IMG/VR virus record: IMGVR_UViG_3300044699_000034
Location: 1 to 29,875 of that record
Source of the DNA: a virus
Length of the DNA: 29,875 bases
Strand: one strand, 5' to 3'
Below are positions 7,012-13,396 of the stretch, in pieces; position 1 is the stretch's first letter; every line of letters starts with the position of its first letter. A program made the translations under genes and the position numbers. The notes under the pieces were generated by a model, which was not told the origin of the DNA, made no database searches, and worked only from the letters and a program-made list of their open reading frames with translations.

Positions 7012-7526
7012 ATGACACAGACAGCAACGACCTGGACGGACGGACTCGGGAAACTGCGCGCGTGCAGCGAAGCGCTAGCATGGCGCGTGGCTACGACTCG
7101 CTCGACGCGGCATGGTCCGCCTGCGATCGCGGCGATTGGATGCTCTGGCTGCTCGGGCGCGTGAGTGGAGCGCCGGAGAGCGAGGACCGCAAGCGGCTTG
7201 TGCTGTGCGCGTGTGCCTGTGCTCGCACGGCGCTGCCTTTTGTGCGGTCTGGCGAGGAACGGCCGTTGCGCTGCATCGAGACGGCCGAGCGGTGGGCACG
7301 CGGAGAGGCCACGATAGGCGAGGTGCGCGAAGCGCGACGAGCCGCCGCCGCCGCCGCCGCCGCCGCCGCCTACGCCGCCGACGCCGCCGACGCCGCCGAC
7401 GCCGCCGCCTACGCCGCCGCCGCCGCCGCCGCCGCCGCCTACGCCGCCGACGCCAGATCTAAAGCGCTCAAGGCCTGCGCCGATATCGTACGCGCGCACT
7501 ATCCGCAGGCGCCTGTGCTGCCATGA
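7012..7526 (+). CDS. Imm5-like (putative immunity) alanine-rich protein, one frameshift
   Basis: The protein starts MTQTATTWTDGLGKLRACSE ALAW. One G is missing near 7083 and the rest follows in another frame: ARGYDSLDAAWSACDRGDWM, LWLLGRVSG, RLVLCACACARTALPFV and CIETAERWARGEA. This conserved order matches proteins annotated as putative immunity protein (Imm5-like), which occur in phages and bacteria. Next comes a long low-complexity block of Ala with periodic Tyr and Asp coded by GCC repeats, then KALKACADIVRAHYP. Imm5-type proteins are predicted to neutralise toxins in polymorphic toxin systems, but no toxin gene lies nearby, so the phage role is unknown. An internal start at 7062 gives the longest open frame. 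Confidence 0.7.
7341..7454. repeat. GCC trinucleotide repeat
   Basis: About 114 bp of almost pure GCC triplets are interrupted at regular points by TAC or GAC. It codes Ala with spaced Tyr and Asp in the Imm5-like protein. Long GC triplet runs can slip during copying and are prone to assembly errors, so the copy number shown should be treated with care. Confidence 0.9.
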
Positions 7527-7804
7527 GAACCGAACAGCCGGCCATCTGCTACTCCTGCGGCGCCGACGTCGAGGACGGCCCGCGCTTCGGTGCAGAGGCG
7601 ACGTGTGACGCGTGCCGGCGCATCATGGCGCCGGATCATTGGCGCGCGGTCTACGGGATGTCCGCGCCGTTCACGTTCGAGCAGGATGGGAGCTGGTTCG
7701 TCTGCGCCTGGCATCCCGGTTTCAATCGTGACCATCCGGCGAACCGGAACGCGAGCCACGGCATTTGTCCGAGCTGCATTGAGCGGGAAGGGTGGCCGAC
7801 ATGA
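7523..7804 (+). CDS. Zinc-ribbon-like hypothetical protein, 93 residues
   Basis: The ATG overlaps the previous stop (ATGA). MRTEQPAICYSCGADVEDGP is followed by CDACRRIM, then FVCAWHPGFNRDHP and ICPSCIEREGWPT. The pairs CYSC/CDAC and CAWH/CPSC suggest two zinc sites, one with a histidine ligand. Soluble. No known function; coupled to the genes on both sides. Confidence 0.7.
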   Translation: MRTEQPAICYSCGADVEDGPRFGAEATCDACRRIMAPDHWRAVYGMSAPFTFEQDGSWFVCAWHPGFNRDHPANRNASHGICPSCIEREGWPT

Positions 7805-8211
7805 GCACGGTTTGGGCTATCGAGCAAGGCGAGTATTCAGACTACAGGGTTGTCGGCGTGTTCTCGACTGAGGCCAACGCCCGCCTTGTTGCCGAGGCTA
7901 TCGGGTCTGATGCCACCGTTTCCGAGTGGTCGATCGATCCAGTCGTTGACGATTTGAACGCCGGCCGCAGTCCGTATCTCGTCAACATGCTCAAAGACGG
8001 CTCGGTTGAGCGTTGCGAGAAGTGGACTATCAGCGGATACGAATTGGCAGGCACTATGCGCATTTGGAAGCGAAGCGAAGCGCCGGCCTATGTCGGTAAA
8101 AACATTCCCGACTGTTTGCATGGAACGGTGTGGGCATCAGACACGATGCACGCGATCAAGATCGTCAACGAGAAACGAGCGCAAATGATTGCGTCTGGTG
8201 AGTGGCGATGA
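7801..8211 (+). CDS. Conserved hypothetical protein, 136 residues
   Basis: The protein begins MSTVWAIEQGEYSDYRVVGV FSTEANARLVAEAIG. This opening, a beta strand with EYSDY followed by GVFST and a helix, recalls small phage proteins that read out as 'EYSDYxxxGVFS' with no assigned role. The ATG at 7801 gives the 4-bp overlap with the gene before it and is preferred to 7792. The end overlaps the next start. Confidence 0.7.
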   Translation: MSTVWAIEQGEYSDYRVVGVFSTEANARLVAEAIGSDATVSEWSIDPVVDDLNAGRSPYLVNMLKDGSVERCEKWTISGYELAGTMRIWKRSEAPAYVGKNIPDCLHGTVWASDTMHAIKIVNEKRAQMIASGEWR

Positions 8212-8423
8212 GGCTCCTCGGCCCCCGCGCCCCGAGATGCGACGAGACGACCGGCCCGGCGCTCATCGACCGCATCGCGCGCCTGCAAACGCCGCATCGG
8301 GTGCATCTGGTTCGGTGGCTCTGGTCGCTGCAATTATGGGACAACCTGCGGCGCGACGGTTACGAGGCGGTGCTCGCACGGATGCGCCGGAAGCCGAGGC
8401 GGCGCGGGATTCAGATTTCTTAA
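8208..8423 (+). CDS. Small basic hypothetical protein
   Basis: A 71-residue, arginine-rich protein (MRLLGPRAPRCDETTGPALI, DRIARLQTPHRVHLVRWLWS, ... MRRKPRRRGIQIS) with an amphipathic helix around LVRWLWSLQLWDNLRRDG. The ATG at 8208 overlaps the upstream stop; a GTG at 8202 is the alternative. The basic tail suggests nucleic-acid contact. No family recognised. Confidence 0.6.
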   Translation: MRLLGPRAPRCDETTGPALIDRIARLQTPHRVHLVRWLWSLQLWDNLRRDGYEAVLARMRRKPRRRGIQIS

Positions 8424-8444
8424 AAAGAGCAAATGGAGAAACCA

Positions 8445-10061
8445 ATGGCACGCACCAAGATACGAAGCGCGCACTCATCGACGGTGGACGGCAATGTGGC
8501 AGACGATGACTATCGCGCCGTGCTGGCGCATTTCAACGAGTCCGCGCTCGCGCGCATCGCGTCGGGTCCGGTGTTCACGACAGATGCTGCTGATTTGTTC
8601 GATGACTACCTGCGGATGTTTCCGGCATCACTCCGACAGCACCACACTTGTTCTGCGTGCAAGTCGTTCGTGGAGAGCTACGGCGGGCTCGTGACAATCG
8701 ATGCGCAGGGCGTGACTGAGTCGGTGTTCTGGCCTGATGGCGCAGAGTGGTCCGCCGAGTACGCCGCACCGATCACCGAATTGCGGGCGCGTGTGCGCGC
8801 AGCCAAGGTTACGGGCGTGTTCCTGTCCAAAGACTCCGTGTGGGGCAAGCCGGTGACGGGTCCGTGGCGACATTTCGCGGTCACGCTCGCCAAGCCGTTG
8901 CCGCGTCGGTCACGTGTGTTGACGCCTGGCCAGGAGATGGCCGAACGTCGGCAGGATTACGCGACAGTGATGACCGCGCTCGGAGAGTGGTCGGTGGATG
9001 TGCTCAATGCCGCCGTCAACCTGCTTGACTCAGACGCGCTGTATCGATCAGAGAAGTTGCTCGGGGCGGCGACGTGGCTCCGCGATCTGGCCGTGGCAAA
9101 GCGTGACACGAGGGGTCGCACGACAAGTAATCTCGTCTGGCGTGCCATCGGTAGCGCACCGGCAGGATTCTGTCATCCGCGCTCGGGTATGATCGGGACG
9201 CTGCTGGACGATTTGTCGAACGGGTCTGCCTTCGACGCCGTTGCTCGGCGGTTTGCCGACAAGATGCACCCGCTGCGCTACCAGCGTCCGCAGGCGGCGC
9301 CGTCAGCGGGCACGATCGCGCAGGCCGAGAAGATTGTCGAACAGCTCGGCATCGCGCGTGCGCTGGTGCGCCGGTTCGCTCGGTTCGATGAAGTGCAGAC
9401 CTTTTGGACGCCGTCGCCGTCATCGGAGGGTGTCAAGACTGGCGGTGTGTTCGGCCACTTGAAGCCGAAGGGGACCGCCGCCGATGTCTCGCTGTCCGTG
9501 CCCACGCGCGCGATGTCGTGGGCAGTGTTTCAGCGCGACGTCTTACCGCGCGCGAAGGCGTTGCAGGCTCTTGCGCCTGCGCTCGGCAACTACGTGACAC
9601 TGACGACCGCTGAGCACGCTGATGCGCAGCCGATCATGCAGTGGGACAGAGACGATGCGAGAAACCCGGTGTGCTGGTATGTCTGGCATGGCGGATCGAC
9701 CGCCGCGCAGTATGGCTTGGCCCCAAACGCGTGGGTGTCCGTCATCGGCTTGAGCCGATCGCCACACGAATGGAACGGAACGAAGTCCGCTCACTTTGGC
9801 GCGAGTGTGCTGGTGTTCTTGGAAGGCGCCAAGGAAACGCGAAACGCGGGGTCTGCGCTGTTTCCGGAGTGCTTGAAGTCAGACCTTCACAGCGTCCGTG
9901 CGGTGGTGGAGGCGCATTCGCGGTCACAGAATCTCGTGAGCCACGGCGACCATGCTGGCGCAACGGCCCTGCGGATCTCATCCGACAAAGACGCGGGCGT
10001 TCAGTTGCGCGTGACGATCGATGGCGTGACATCAGCGTATCGAATCGATCGCTGGGAATAA
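8445..10061 (+). CDS. Large conserved phage protein of unknown function
   Basis: A 538-residue soluble protein that I know as a recurrent but uncharacterised protein of environmental phages. Recognisable blocks are LRQHHTCSACKSFVESYGGL near residue 70, VTGVFLSKDSVWGKPVTGPW near 125, a helical middle with DALYRSEKLLGAATWL, then SAPAGFCHPRSGMIGTLLDD, QRPQAAPSAGTIAQAEKIVE, MQWDRDDARNPVCWYVWHGG, FLEGAKETRNAGSALFPECL and a final YRIDRWE. HTCxxC could bind metal. The ATG at 8445 has GGAG six bases upstream and is preferred to the ATG at 8433. It is the only large gene of this arm before the nuclease block, so a replication or host-takeover job is plausible but not shown. Confidence 0.85.
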   Translation: MARTKIRSAHSSTVDGNVADDDYRAVLAHFNESALARIASGPVFTTDAADLFDDYLRMFPASLRQHHTCSACKSFVESYGGLVTIDAQGVTESVFWPDGAEWSAEYAAPITELRARVRAAKVTGVFLSKDSVWGKPVTGPWRHFAVTLAKPLPRRSRVLTPGQEMAERRQDYATVMTALGEWSVDVLNAAVNLLDSDALYRSEKLLGAATWLRDLAVAKRDTRGRTTSNLVWRAIGSAPAGFCHPRSGMIGTLLDDLSNGSAFDAVARRFADKMHPLRYQRPQAAPSAGTIAQAEKIVEQLGIARALVRRFARFDEVQTFWTPSPSSEGVKTGGVFGHLKPKGTAADVSLSVPTRAMSWAVFQRDVLPRAKALQALAPALGNYVTLTTAEHADAQPIMQWDRDDARNPVCWYVWHGGSTAAQYGLAPNAWVSVIGLSRSPHEWNGTKSAHFGASVLVFLEGAKETRNAGSALFPECLKSDLHSVRAVVEAHSRSQNLVSHGDHAGATALRISSDKDAGVQLRVTIDGVTSAYRIDRWE

Positions 10062-10168
10062 ATCAAGTTTCCGCCCCGTCGCGCGGCACAAGAGGACCGC
10101 GCCGCCGCAATCCTGCGGTGTGGCTTGGAACACCAGCGGGGCGGAACGTTTTCGTAGGAGGCGAGCAA
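10062..10168. other. Gap before next gene
   Basis: Nothing gene-like is seen in these 107 bases except a strong ribosome binding site, AGGAGG at 10156-10161, belonging to the next gene. A short 5-bp stem (CCGCA/TGCGG) is too weak to call a terminator. Confidence 0.5.
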
Positions 10169-10384
10169 ATGGGCTGCATCAAGAACATCAGTATCAGCGA
10201 GTGGCCCAAGCAGGGCTCGCACTTGGGGAAGCGCGTCAAGGTGTGTTTTCACTTCGATGCGTCTCGGTCGGTGATGGGCACTGTCGTGCGAGACGACGCC
10301 GAAGAACCGCACCGGACCATTATCAGTTTGGACAATGGCCGCGTTGTGCTGGCGACTGAGTGCCAGTATTCGACTCAGGCTTAA
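10169..10384 (+). CDS. Small hypothetical protein, 71 residues
   Basis: The start has a perfect AGGAGG at 10156-10161, eight bases from the ATG. The protein reads MGCIKNISISEWPKQGSHLG, then KRVKVCFHFDASRSVMGTVV and ends GRVVLATECQYSTQA. The alternating hydrophobic pattern suggests a small beta-barrel (SH3- or OB-like). No family recognised. The strong site implies high expression. Confidence 0.7.
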   Translation: MGCIKNISISEWPKQGSHLGKRVKVCFHFDASRSVMGTVVRDDAEEPHRTIISLDNGRVVLATECQYSTQA

Positions 10385-10394
10385 CGTAACGCAT

Positions 10395-10479
10395 GGACAG
10401 CGTAGCTCAGAGGCAGAGCGCGCAATGTCGCCGGCTCTATGCCGGGCGAGGTCGCCGGTTCGATTCCGGTCGCTGTCCA
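10395..10479 (+). tRNA. Unusual tRNA-like gene, CTA in the anticodon loop
   Basis: GACAGCG at 10396-10402 pairs with CGCTGTC at 10471-10477, and G10395 with C10478 extends the stem to 8 bp. TA follows, then a D-arm GCTC/GAGC with GG in its loop, and a textbook T-arm GCCGG-TTCGATT-CCGGT at 10454-10470. The anticodon hairpin is CCGG-CTCTATG-CCGG, placing CTA at 10437-10439 after the conserved T33; CTA would read the stop codon UAG. Oddities: about ten extra bases lie between the D-stem and the anticodon stem, position 37 is a T rather than a purine, and CCA is not encoded. It could be a suppressor tRNA, a tRNA with an assembly insertion, or a tRNA-like RNA. Confidence 0.6.
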
Positions 10480-10502
10480 CTTAATTTTCATCAGGAGACA
10501 TC

Positions 10503-10706
10503 ATGGCAAAACCGAGCGCTGTATCGTTGGTCGTGGCGCGCATCGACGCGGACATTGCGAGCCACCAGAAGGAAATCAACAAGTTGGAAGGCATGCGGAG
10601 CTACGTGCTGCACCGCGGCGTCGAGACCGCGCCTGCCGACAAGCCCAGGACGCGCCAGCGCGGCCCGAACAAGCCGAAGCCGGTCGAGACGGAGCCCGCG
10701 CAGTGA
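10503..10706 (+). CDS. Small lysine/proline-tailed protein, 67 residues
   Basis: A good ribosome binding site (AGGAGA) precedes MAKPSAVSLVVARIDADIAS HQKEINKLEGMRSYV, a predicted helical pair, followed by a basic, proline-rich tail (TRQRGPNKPKPVETEPAQ). The basic tail suggests DNA binding. The stop overlaps the next GTG start. No family recognised. Confidence 0.65.
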   Translation: MAKPSAVSLVVARIDADIASHQKEINKLEGMRSYVLHRGVETAPADKPRTRQRGPNKPKPVETEPAQ

Positions 10707-11260
10707 CCGCCGATCTGCTGCGGCGGCAGTTATGGGCTGCTGCTCAGGTATTTCCAGACCACTGCCGGTCCGCCGCACTGATGGCCGTCGGCGCGCAAAC
10801 TGCCCTGCAACGGGCGCATGTCGTCGGTATCGACGCGGCGCTGCGCGAGTTGGAGCCTGAGCTGTCCGACGACGACACGATCCGCGCCTGCCGCTCCGCG
10901 CTGAAAGCCACGCACGATCCTTTTCAGCAGCCTCACGGTAGCCCCGGCGGCGACGACATCGACGCTTCGCACGTCCGGCACATGGCCGTGCAGGATCGCG
11001 TGATGCGCGAGCTGTCCGCGCAGGATGCCGTGCGCGCCTGCCGCTCCGCGCTGCAACAGGCGGCGGAGCGGATTCTGGCGACAGCGCAGCGGTCGGACCC
11101 ATCGGACGAAGTGACGCGGATTGTCGGTCGACGGCCGGGTAACACACGGGCGGCTACGGTCGCCCATTGCACAGGAGCGAACACATGGACGTGCGCACAC
11201 TCTACGACAAGGAATACCTCTACGCGTTCGATCTCCAGGGGAAGGACGTCACGGTCGTAA
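10703..11260 (+). CDS. Hypothetical helical protein with internal repeat
   Basis: A GTG start overlapping the upstream stop opens TADLLRRQLWAAAQVFPDHC. The motif ELSDDDTIRACRSALKA recurs as ELSAQDAVRACRSALQQA 50 residues later. The open frame runs 75 bp into the next gene, which starts with a good ribosome binding site at 11185, so the true end may lie near 11140 if there is a frameshift, or the genes may really overlap. Function unknown. Confidence 0.5.
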   Translation: MTADLLRRQLWAAAQVFPDHCRSAALMAVGAQTALQRAHVVGIDAALRELEPELSDDDTIRACRSALKATHDPFQQPHGSPGGDDIDASHVRHMAVQDRVMRELSAQDAVRACRSALQQAAERILATAQRSDPSDEVTRIVGRRPGNTRAATVAHCTGANTWTCAHSTTRNTSTRSISRGRTSRS

Positions 11261-11580
11261 TCGAGTCGGTCAAGGGTGGGACGCTCGTCGGAACGGGCGG
11301 GAAGAGCAATAAAAAGCCGGTCGTGCGGTTCAAGGGCAAAGAGAAGGCACTGGCCCTGAACATCACGAATGCGCGTATCATCGCGGGACTCTACGGCGGG
11401 TTCGATACGGGTCTATGGATCGGCAAGGCCATCACGCTCTACCCGACAACCACCACGTTCGGCTCGCAGACGGTCGAGTGCATCCGTATCCGGCCGATCA
11501 AGCCGAAGGGGCGTAACGGCGCGGAGCCAACGCCAGATCCCGCACCGTCCGAGGAACGCGAGCCAGGGGAGGAAGGGTAA
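11185..11580 (+). CDS. Conserved phage protein next to recombination nucleases
   Basis: A 131-residue protein starting MDVRTLYDKEYLYAFDLQGK with AGGAG upstream. The core reads KPVVRFKGKEKALALNITNA, then WIGKAITLYPTTTTFGSQTV and ECIRIRPIKPKGR, a beta-rich fold ending in an acidic, proline-rich tail. I know this protein as a common companion of phage exonuclease genes without an assigned role; a single-strand binding or annealing-partner job fits the position. It ends directly at the nuclease start (TAAATG). Confidence 0.75.
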   Translation: MDVRTLYDKEYLYAFDLQGKDVTVVIESVKGGTLVGTGGKSNKKPVVRFKGKEKALALNITNARIIAGLYGGFDTGLWIGKAITLYPTTTTFGSQTVECIRIRPIKPKGRNGAEPTPDPAPSEEREPGEEG

Positions 11581-12342
11581 ATGCGCATCCACAACACCGA
11601 CCCGCTCCGCTTCTCGCGTCTCAAGCTGATGGGTAAGTCGCCGGCCCACTACGCCGCGTATGTGCCGACGCCTACCGGAGCGATGGAGACCGGGACGGCC
11701 GCTGACCGGCTGCTGCTGGGCGGCGCGGTAATCGCCTATCCTGGCCCTGTCCGGCGCGGCAAGGAATACGAAGCGTTCGCAGCGAAGCATCCAGACGCGT
11801 GCATCGTGACGCAGAAGGAGGGCGCGCTCGCACTCGGGATCGCAGAGGCCGTCAACAAATGTCCCGACGCGATGCGGCTGCTCAAAGGCGTGCGACAGGA
11901 GACCATCTACTGGGACTTCAACGGCCGGGCATGCCGAGGCACACCGGACGTCCGCGGCGATGGGTTTCTGACAGACCTGAAGACCGGCGAGACGAGCGAC
12001 CCTCGGTTCTTCCCGTTCAAGGTCCGTCGCTTCGCCTATCACTCGCAAATGAGCTACTACGAAACGGGCGTTGCGCTGGCCGGCCTGCCGCCCGTGACGC
12101 AGAGCTACATCGTCGCCGTCGAGCAGGCCCCGCCGCATGTCGTCACGGTCTACCGTCTGACCGAGCAGACCATCGAACTCGGCGCGAGGCTGTGGCGGAC
12201 GTGGCTGGAGCAGTTGCAAGTCTGCGAGGCGTCCAACTCGTTCCCGCCCTACTCGCAGAGCATCGTAGACCTTGAGTTGTTCGAGGACGGCGAATTGCTG
12301 GAATTGGGCGATGCGGTCGAAGTGGTTGAGACGACGGCATGA
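11581..12342 (+). CDS. RecE-like PD-(D/E)XK exonuclease
   Basis: A 253-residue nuclease of the RecE/exonuclease VIII-like group (DUF3799-type) that would resect duplex DNA ends for recombination. It opens with MRIHNTDPLRFSRLKLMGKS PAHYAAY, then METGTAADRLLLGG, the helix carrying the first acidic region. The catalytic core is GTPDVRGDGFLTDLKTGE (PD...DxK-like) and the following FAYHSQMSYYETGVALAGL supplies the conserved Q-x3-Y. The stop overlaps the next start (ATGA), so it is made together with the Cas4-like protein. Family assignment is strong; substrate preference is inferred from the family. Confidence 0.85.
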   Translation: MRIHNTDPLRFSRLKLMGKSPAHYAAYVPTPTGAMETGTAADRLLLGGAVIAYPGPVRRGKEYEAFAAKHPDACIVTQKEGALALGIAEAVNKCPDAMRLLKGVRQETIYWDFNGRACRGTPDVRGDGFLTDLKTGETSDPRFFPFKVRRFAYHSQMSYYETGVALAGLPPVTQSYIVAVEQAPPHVVTVYRLTEQTIELGARLWRTWLEQLQVCEASNSFPPYSQSIVDLELFEDGELLELGDAVEVVETTA

Positions 12343-12995
12343 GCCTCGATAGCCCACGCAACGGCAAACCCTACGTATGGGTCACGTGGATTACCGGCCT
12401 GCTGTCCGGCATAGACGCCTGCCAGTGGCGGGCTTGGTATCGGTCGCGCTACCGATACGCGAAGCGCGAGCGGGAAGGTGGCGACCTGTCGGCTTGGAAT
12501 TCCGAACACGATCAGATGACGAGTCGACGCGTCGATGAACTCAAGATAAACGGCTGGCGCGTCCATGTCGAAGAGGCCAACGCGTTCAAGTTGCAAGGCA
12601 AGACCGCGACACTCGCCGGCAAGCCTGATATCGTCGCCTATCACGATGCGACCGTTCGCGCGCTAGTGATTGACGAGAAGTCCGGTTCTCCGAAGCCGTC
12701 CGATGAGTGGCAGGTTCTGCTCTACATGTTCGCGCTGCCCATCGCAGGCGTGATGCAGTGCATCAACGGCGAACTGTCCGGAGAGGTTGAATACCGCGGG
12801 TCGAGTGCGCATGTGCCGTTGGCGCGCTTGGACGAAAAGGCCCGAGCATCCATTTCCGGAACGATGAAGATGATCGGCTTACCGGTCGCGCCGACGCGCA
12901 CGCCATCGCAGCGAGAATGTGCATTCTGCGACATCGCGGCCTGTCCGGAACGTATCGAAACCGCTGCGTCACTCGGCGAAACGGAGGCGTGGTAG
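12339..12995 (+). CDS. Cas4-like Fe-S PD-(D/E)XK nuclease
   Basis: A 218-residue nuclease of the Cas4/AddB-type family. One cysteine near the N-terminus (GIDACQWRAWY) and three near the C-terminus (RECAFCDIAACPERI) are in the 1+3 layout that holds a 4Fe-4S cluster in Cas4. The active site is ATLAGKPDIVAYHD (GxPD) then VRALVIDEKSG (ExK), followed by SDEWQVLLYMFALPIAG, matching the QxxxY motif. Cas4 proteins are 5'-3' exonucleases or spacer-processing nucleases. No CRISPR array or cas1/cas2 is present here, so a phage recombination role is more likely. Starts with an ATGA overlap with the RecE-like gene. Confidence 0.85.
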   Translation: MSLDSPRNGKPYVWVTWITGLLSGIDACQWRAWYRSRYRYAKREREGGDLSAWNSEHDQMTSRRVDELKINGWRVHVEEANAFKLQGKTATLAGKPDIVAYHDATVRALVIDEKSGSPKPSDEWQVLLYMFALPIAGVMQCINGELSGEVEYRGSSAHVPLARLDEKARASISGTMKMIGLPVAPTRTPSQRECAFCDIAACPERIETAASLGETEAW

Positions 12996-12997
12996 CC

Positions 12998-13267
12998 ATG
13001 AGTCAGGACCAGACGACGCGGACGCAACGGAAGAACTACGACAGCACGGTTATGCGGATCGCGGGGAATCTGCTGAGCGGTAACCCGTTCGTTGAGGCTG
13101 GCCGAAGTCGGACCACACATCGACTGCTTGACGGTAACGGCGGGATGCTCTCCCAAGGCGATCAAGACATCATCGCGCAGGCCGTTATGGTCGCCCGTGC
13201 TATCGCGGCCGAAGTCCAGCGCACGTCGTCCCGCGCCACCGCTCCCCCCGACGCAGAGGAGAGATAG
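12998..13267 (+). CDS. Hypothetical protein, 89 residues
   Basis: Preceded by GGAGG, the protein reads MSQDQTTRTQRKNYDSTVMR, IAGNLLSGNPFVEAGRSRTT and a helix IAQAVMVARAIAAEVQRTSS. It follows the Cas4-like gene by two bases and is presumably in the same transcript. No family recognised. Confidence 0.65.
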   Translation: MSQDQTTRTQRKNYDSTVMRIAGNLLSGNPFVEAGRSRTTHRLLDGNGGMLSQGDQDIIAQAVMVARAIAAEVQRTSSRATAPPDAEER

Positions 13268-13396
13268 CCGATGAAGGAACAGCAGCGGATCGCGCTCGGA
13301 TTGAGGCCACGCACGCTCGGCGGCTGGTGGTTCTGGCTGCGCTACTGGTCGCCCTTAGCGTTCTGGTGGCAGAGGATAAGCCGATGAAGGAACAGA
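13267..13396 (+). repeat. 17-bp direct repeat around two start codons
   Basis: AGCCGATGAAGGAACAG occurs at 13267-13283 and again at 13380-13396. Each copy contains the ATG of a gene and codes MKEQ. The copies are 113 bp apart. Confidence 0.85.
13271..13387 (+). CDS. Tiny Trp-rich, possibly membrane-associated protein
   Basis: A 38-residue frame, MKEQQRIALGLRPRTLGGWW then FWLRYWSPLAFWWQRISR, has six tryptophans in about 17 residues in an amphipathic or membrane-seeking segment. Its TGA overlaps the next ATG (ATGA). The first 17 bases around its start are repeated exactly at the next start. It could be a real leader-like peptide or the by-product of a duplication. Confidence 0.45.
   Translation: MKEQQRIALGLRPRTLGGWWFWLRYWSPLAFWWQRISR

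Noticed and set aside
7341-7454. CRISPR or other array
   Set aside because: Simple trinucleotide repeat without spacers; it lies inside a coding region.
6582-7499. Long minus-strand open frame rich in glycine
   Set aside because: It is the antisense of the GCC repeat and of two plus-strand genes; glycine runs come from GGC on the other strand. No start signal.
10062-10168. Rho-independent terminator
   Set aside because: Only a 5-bp stem and no T-run is seen.
10439-10703. Upstream extension of the helical-repeat gene
   Set aside because: It begins inside the tRNA-like gene and crosses the 67-residue gene; the GTG at 10703 is a better start.
10503-10706. Site-specific integration next to the tRNA-like gene
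   Set aside because: No integrase and no repeated tRNA 3' end is visible; the gene is more likely a phage-carried tRNA.
12339-12995. CRISPR-Cas locus suggested by the Cas4-like gene
   Set aside because: No cas1, cas2, effector or repeat array lies in the window.
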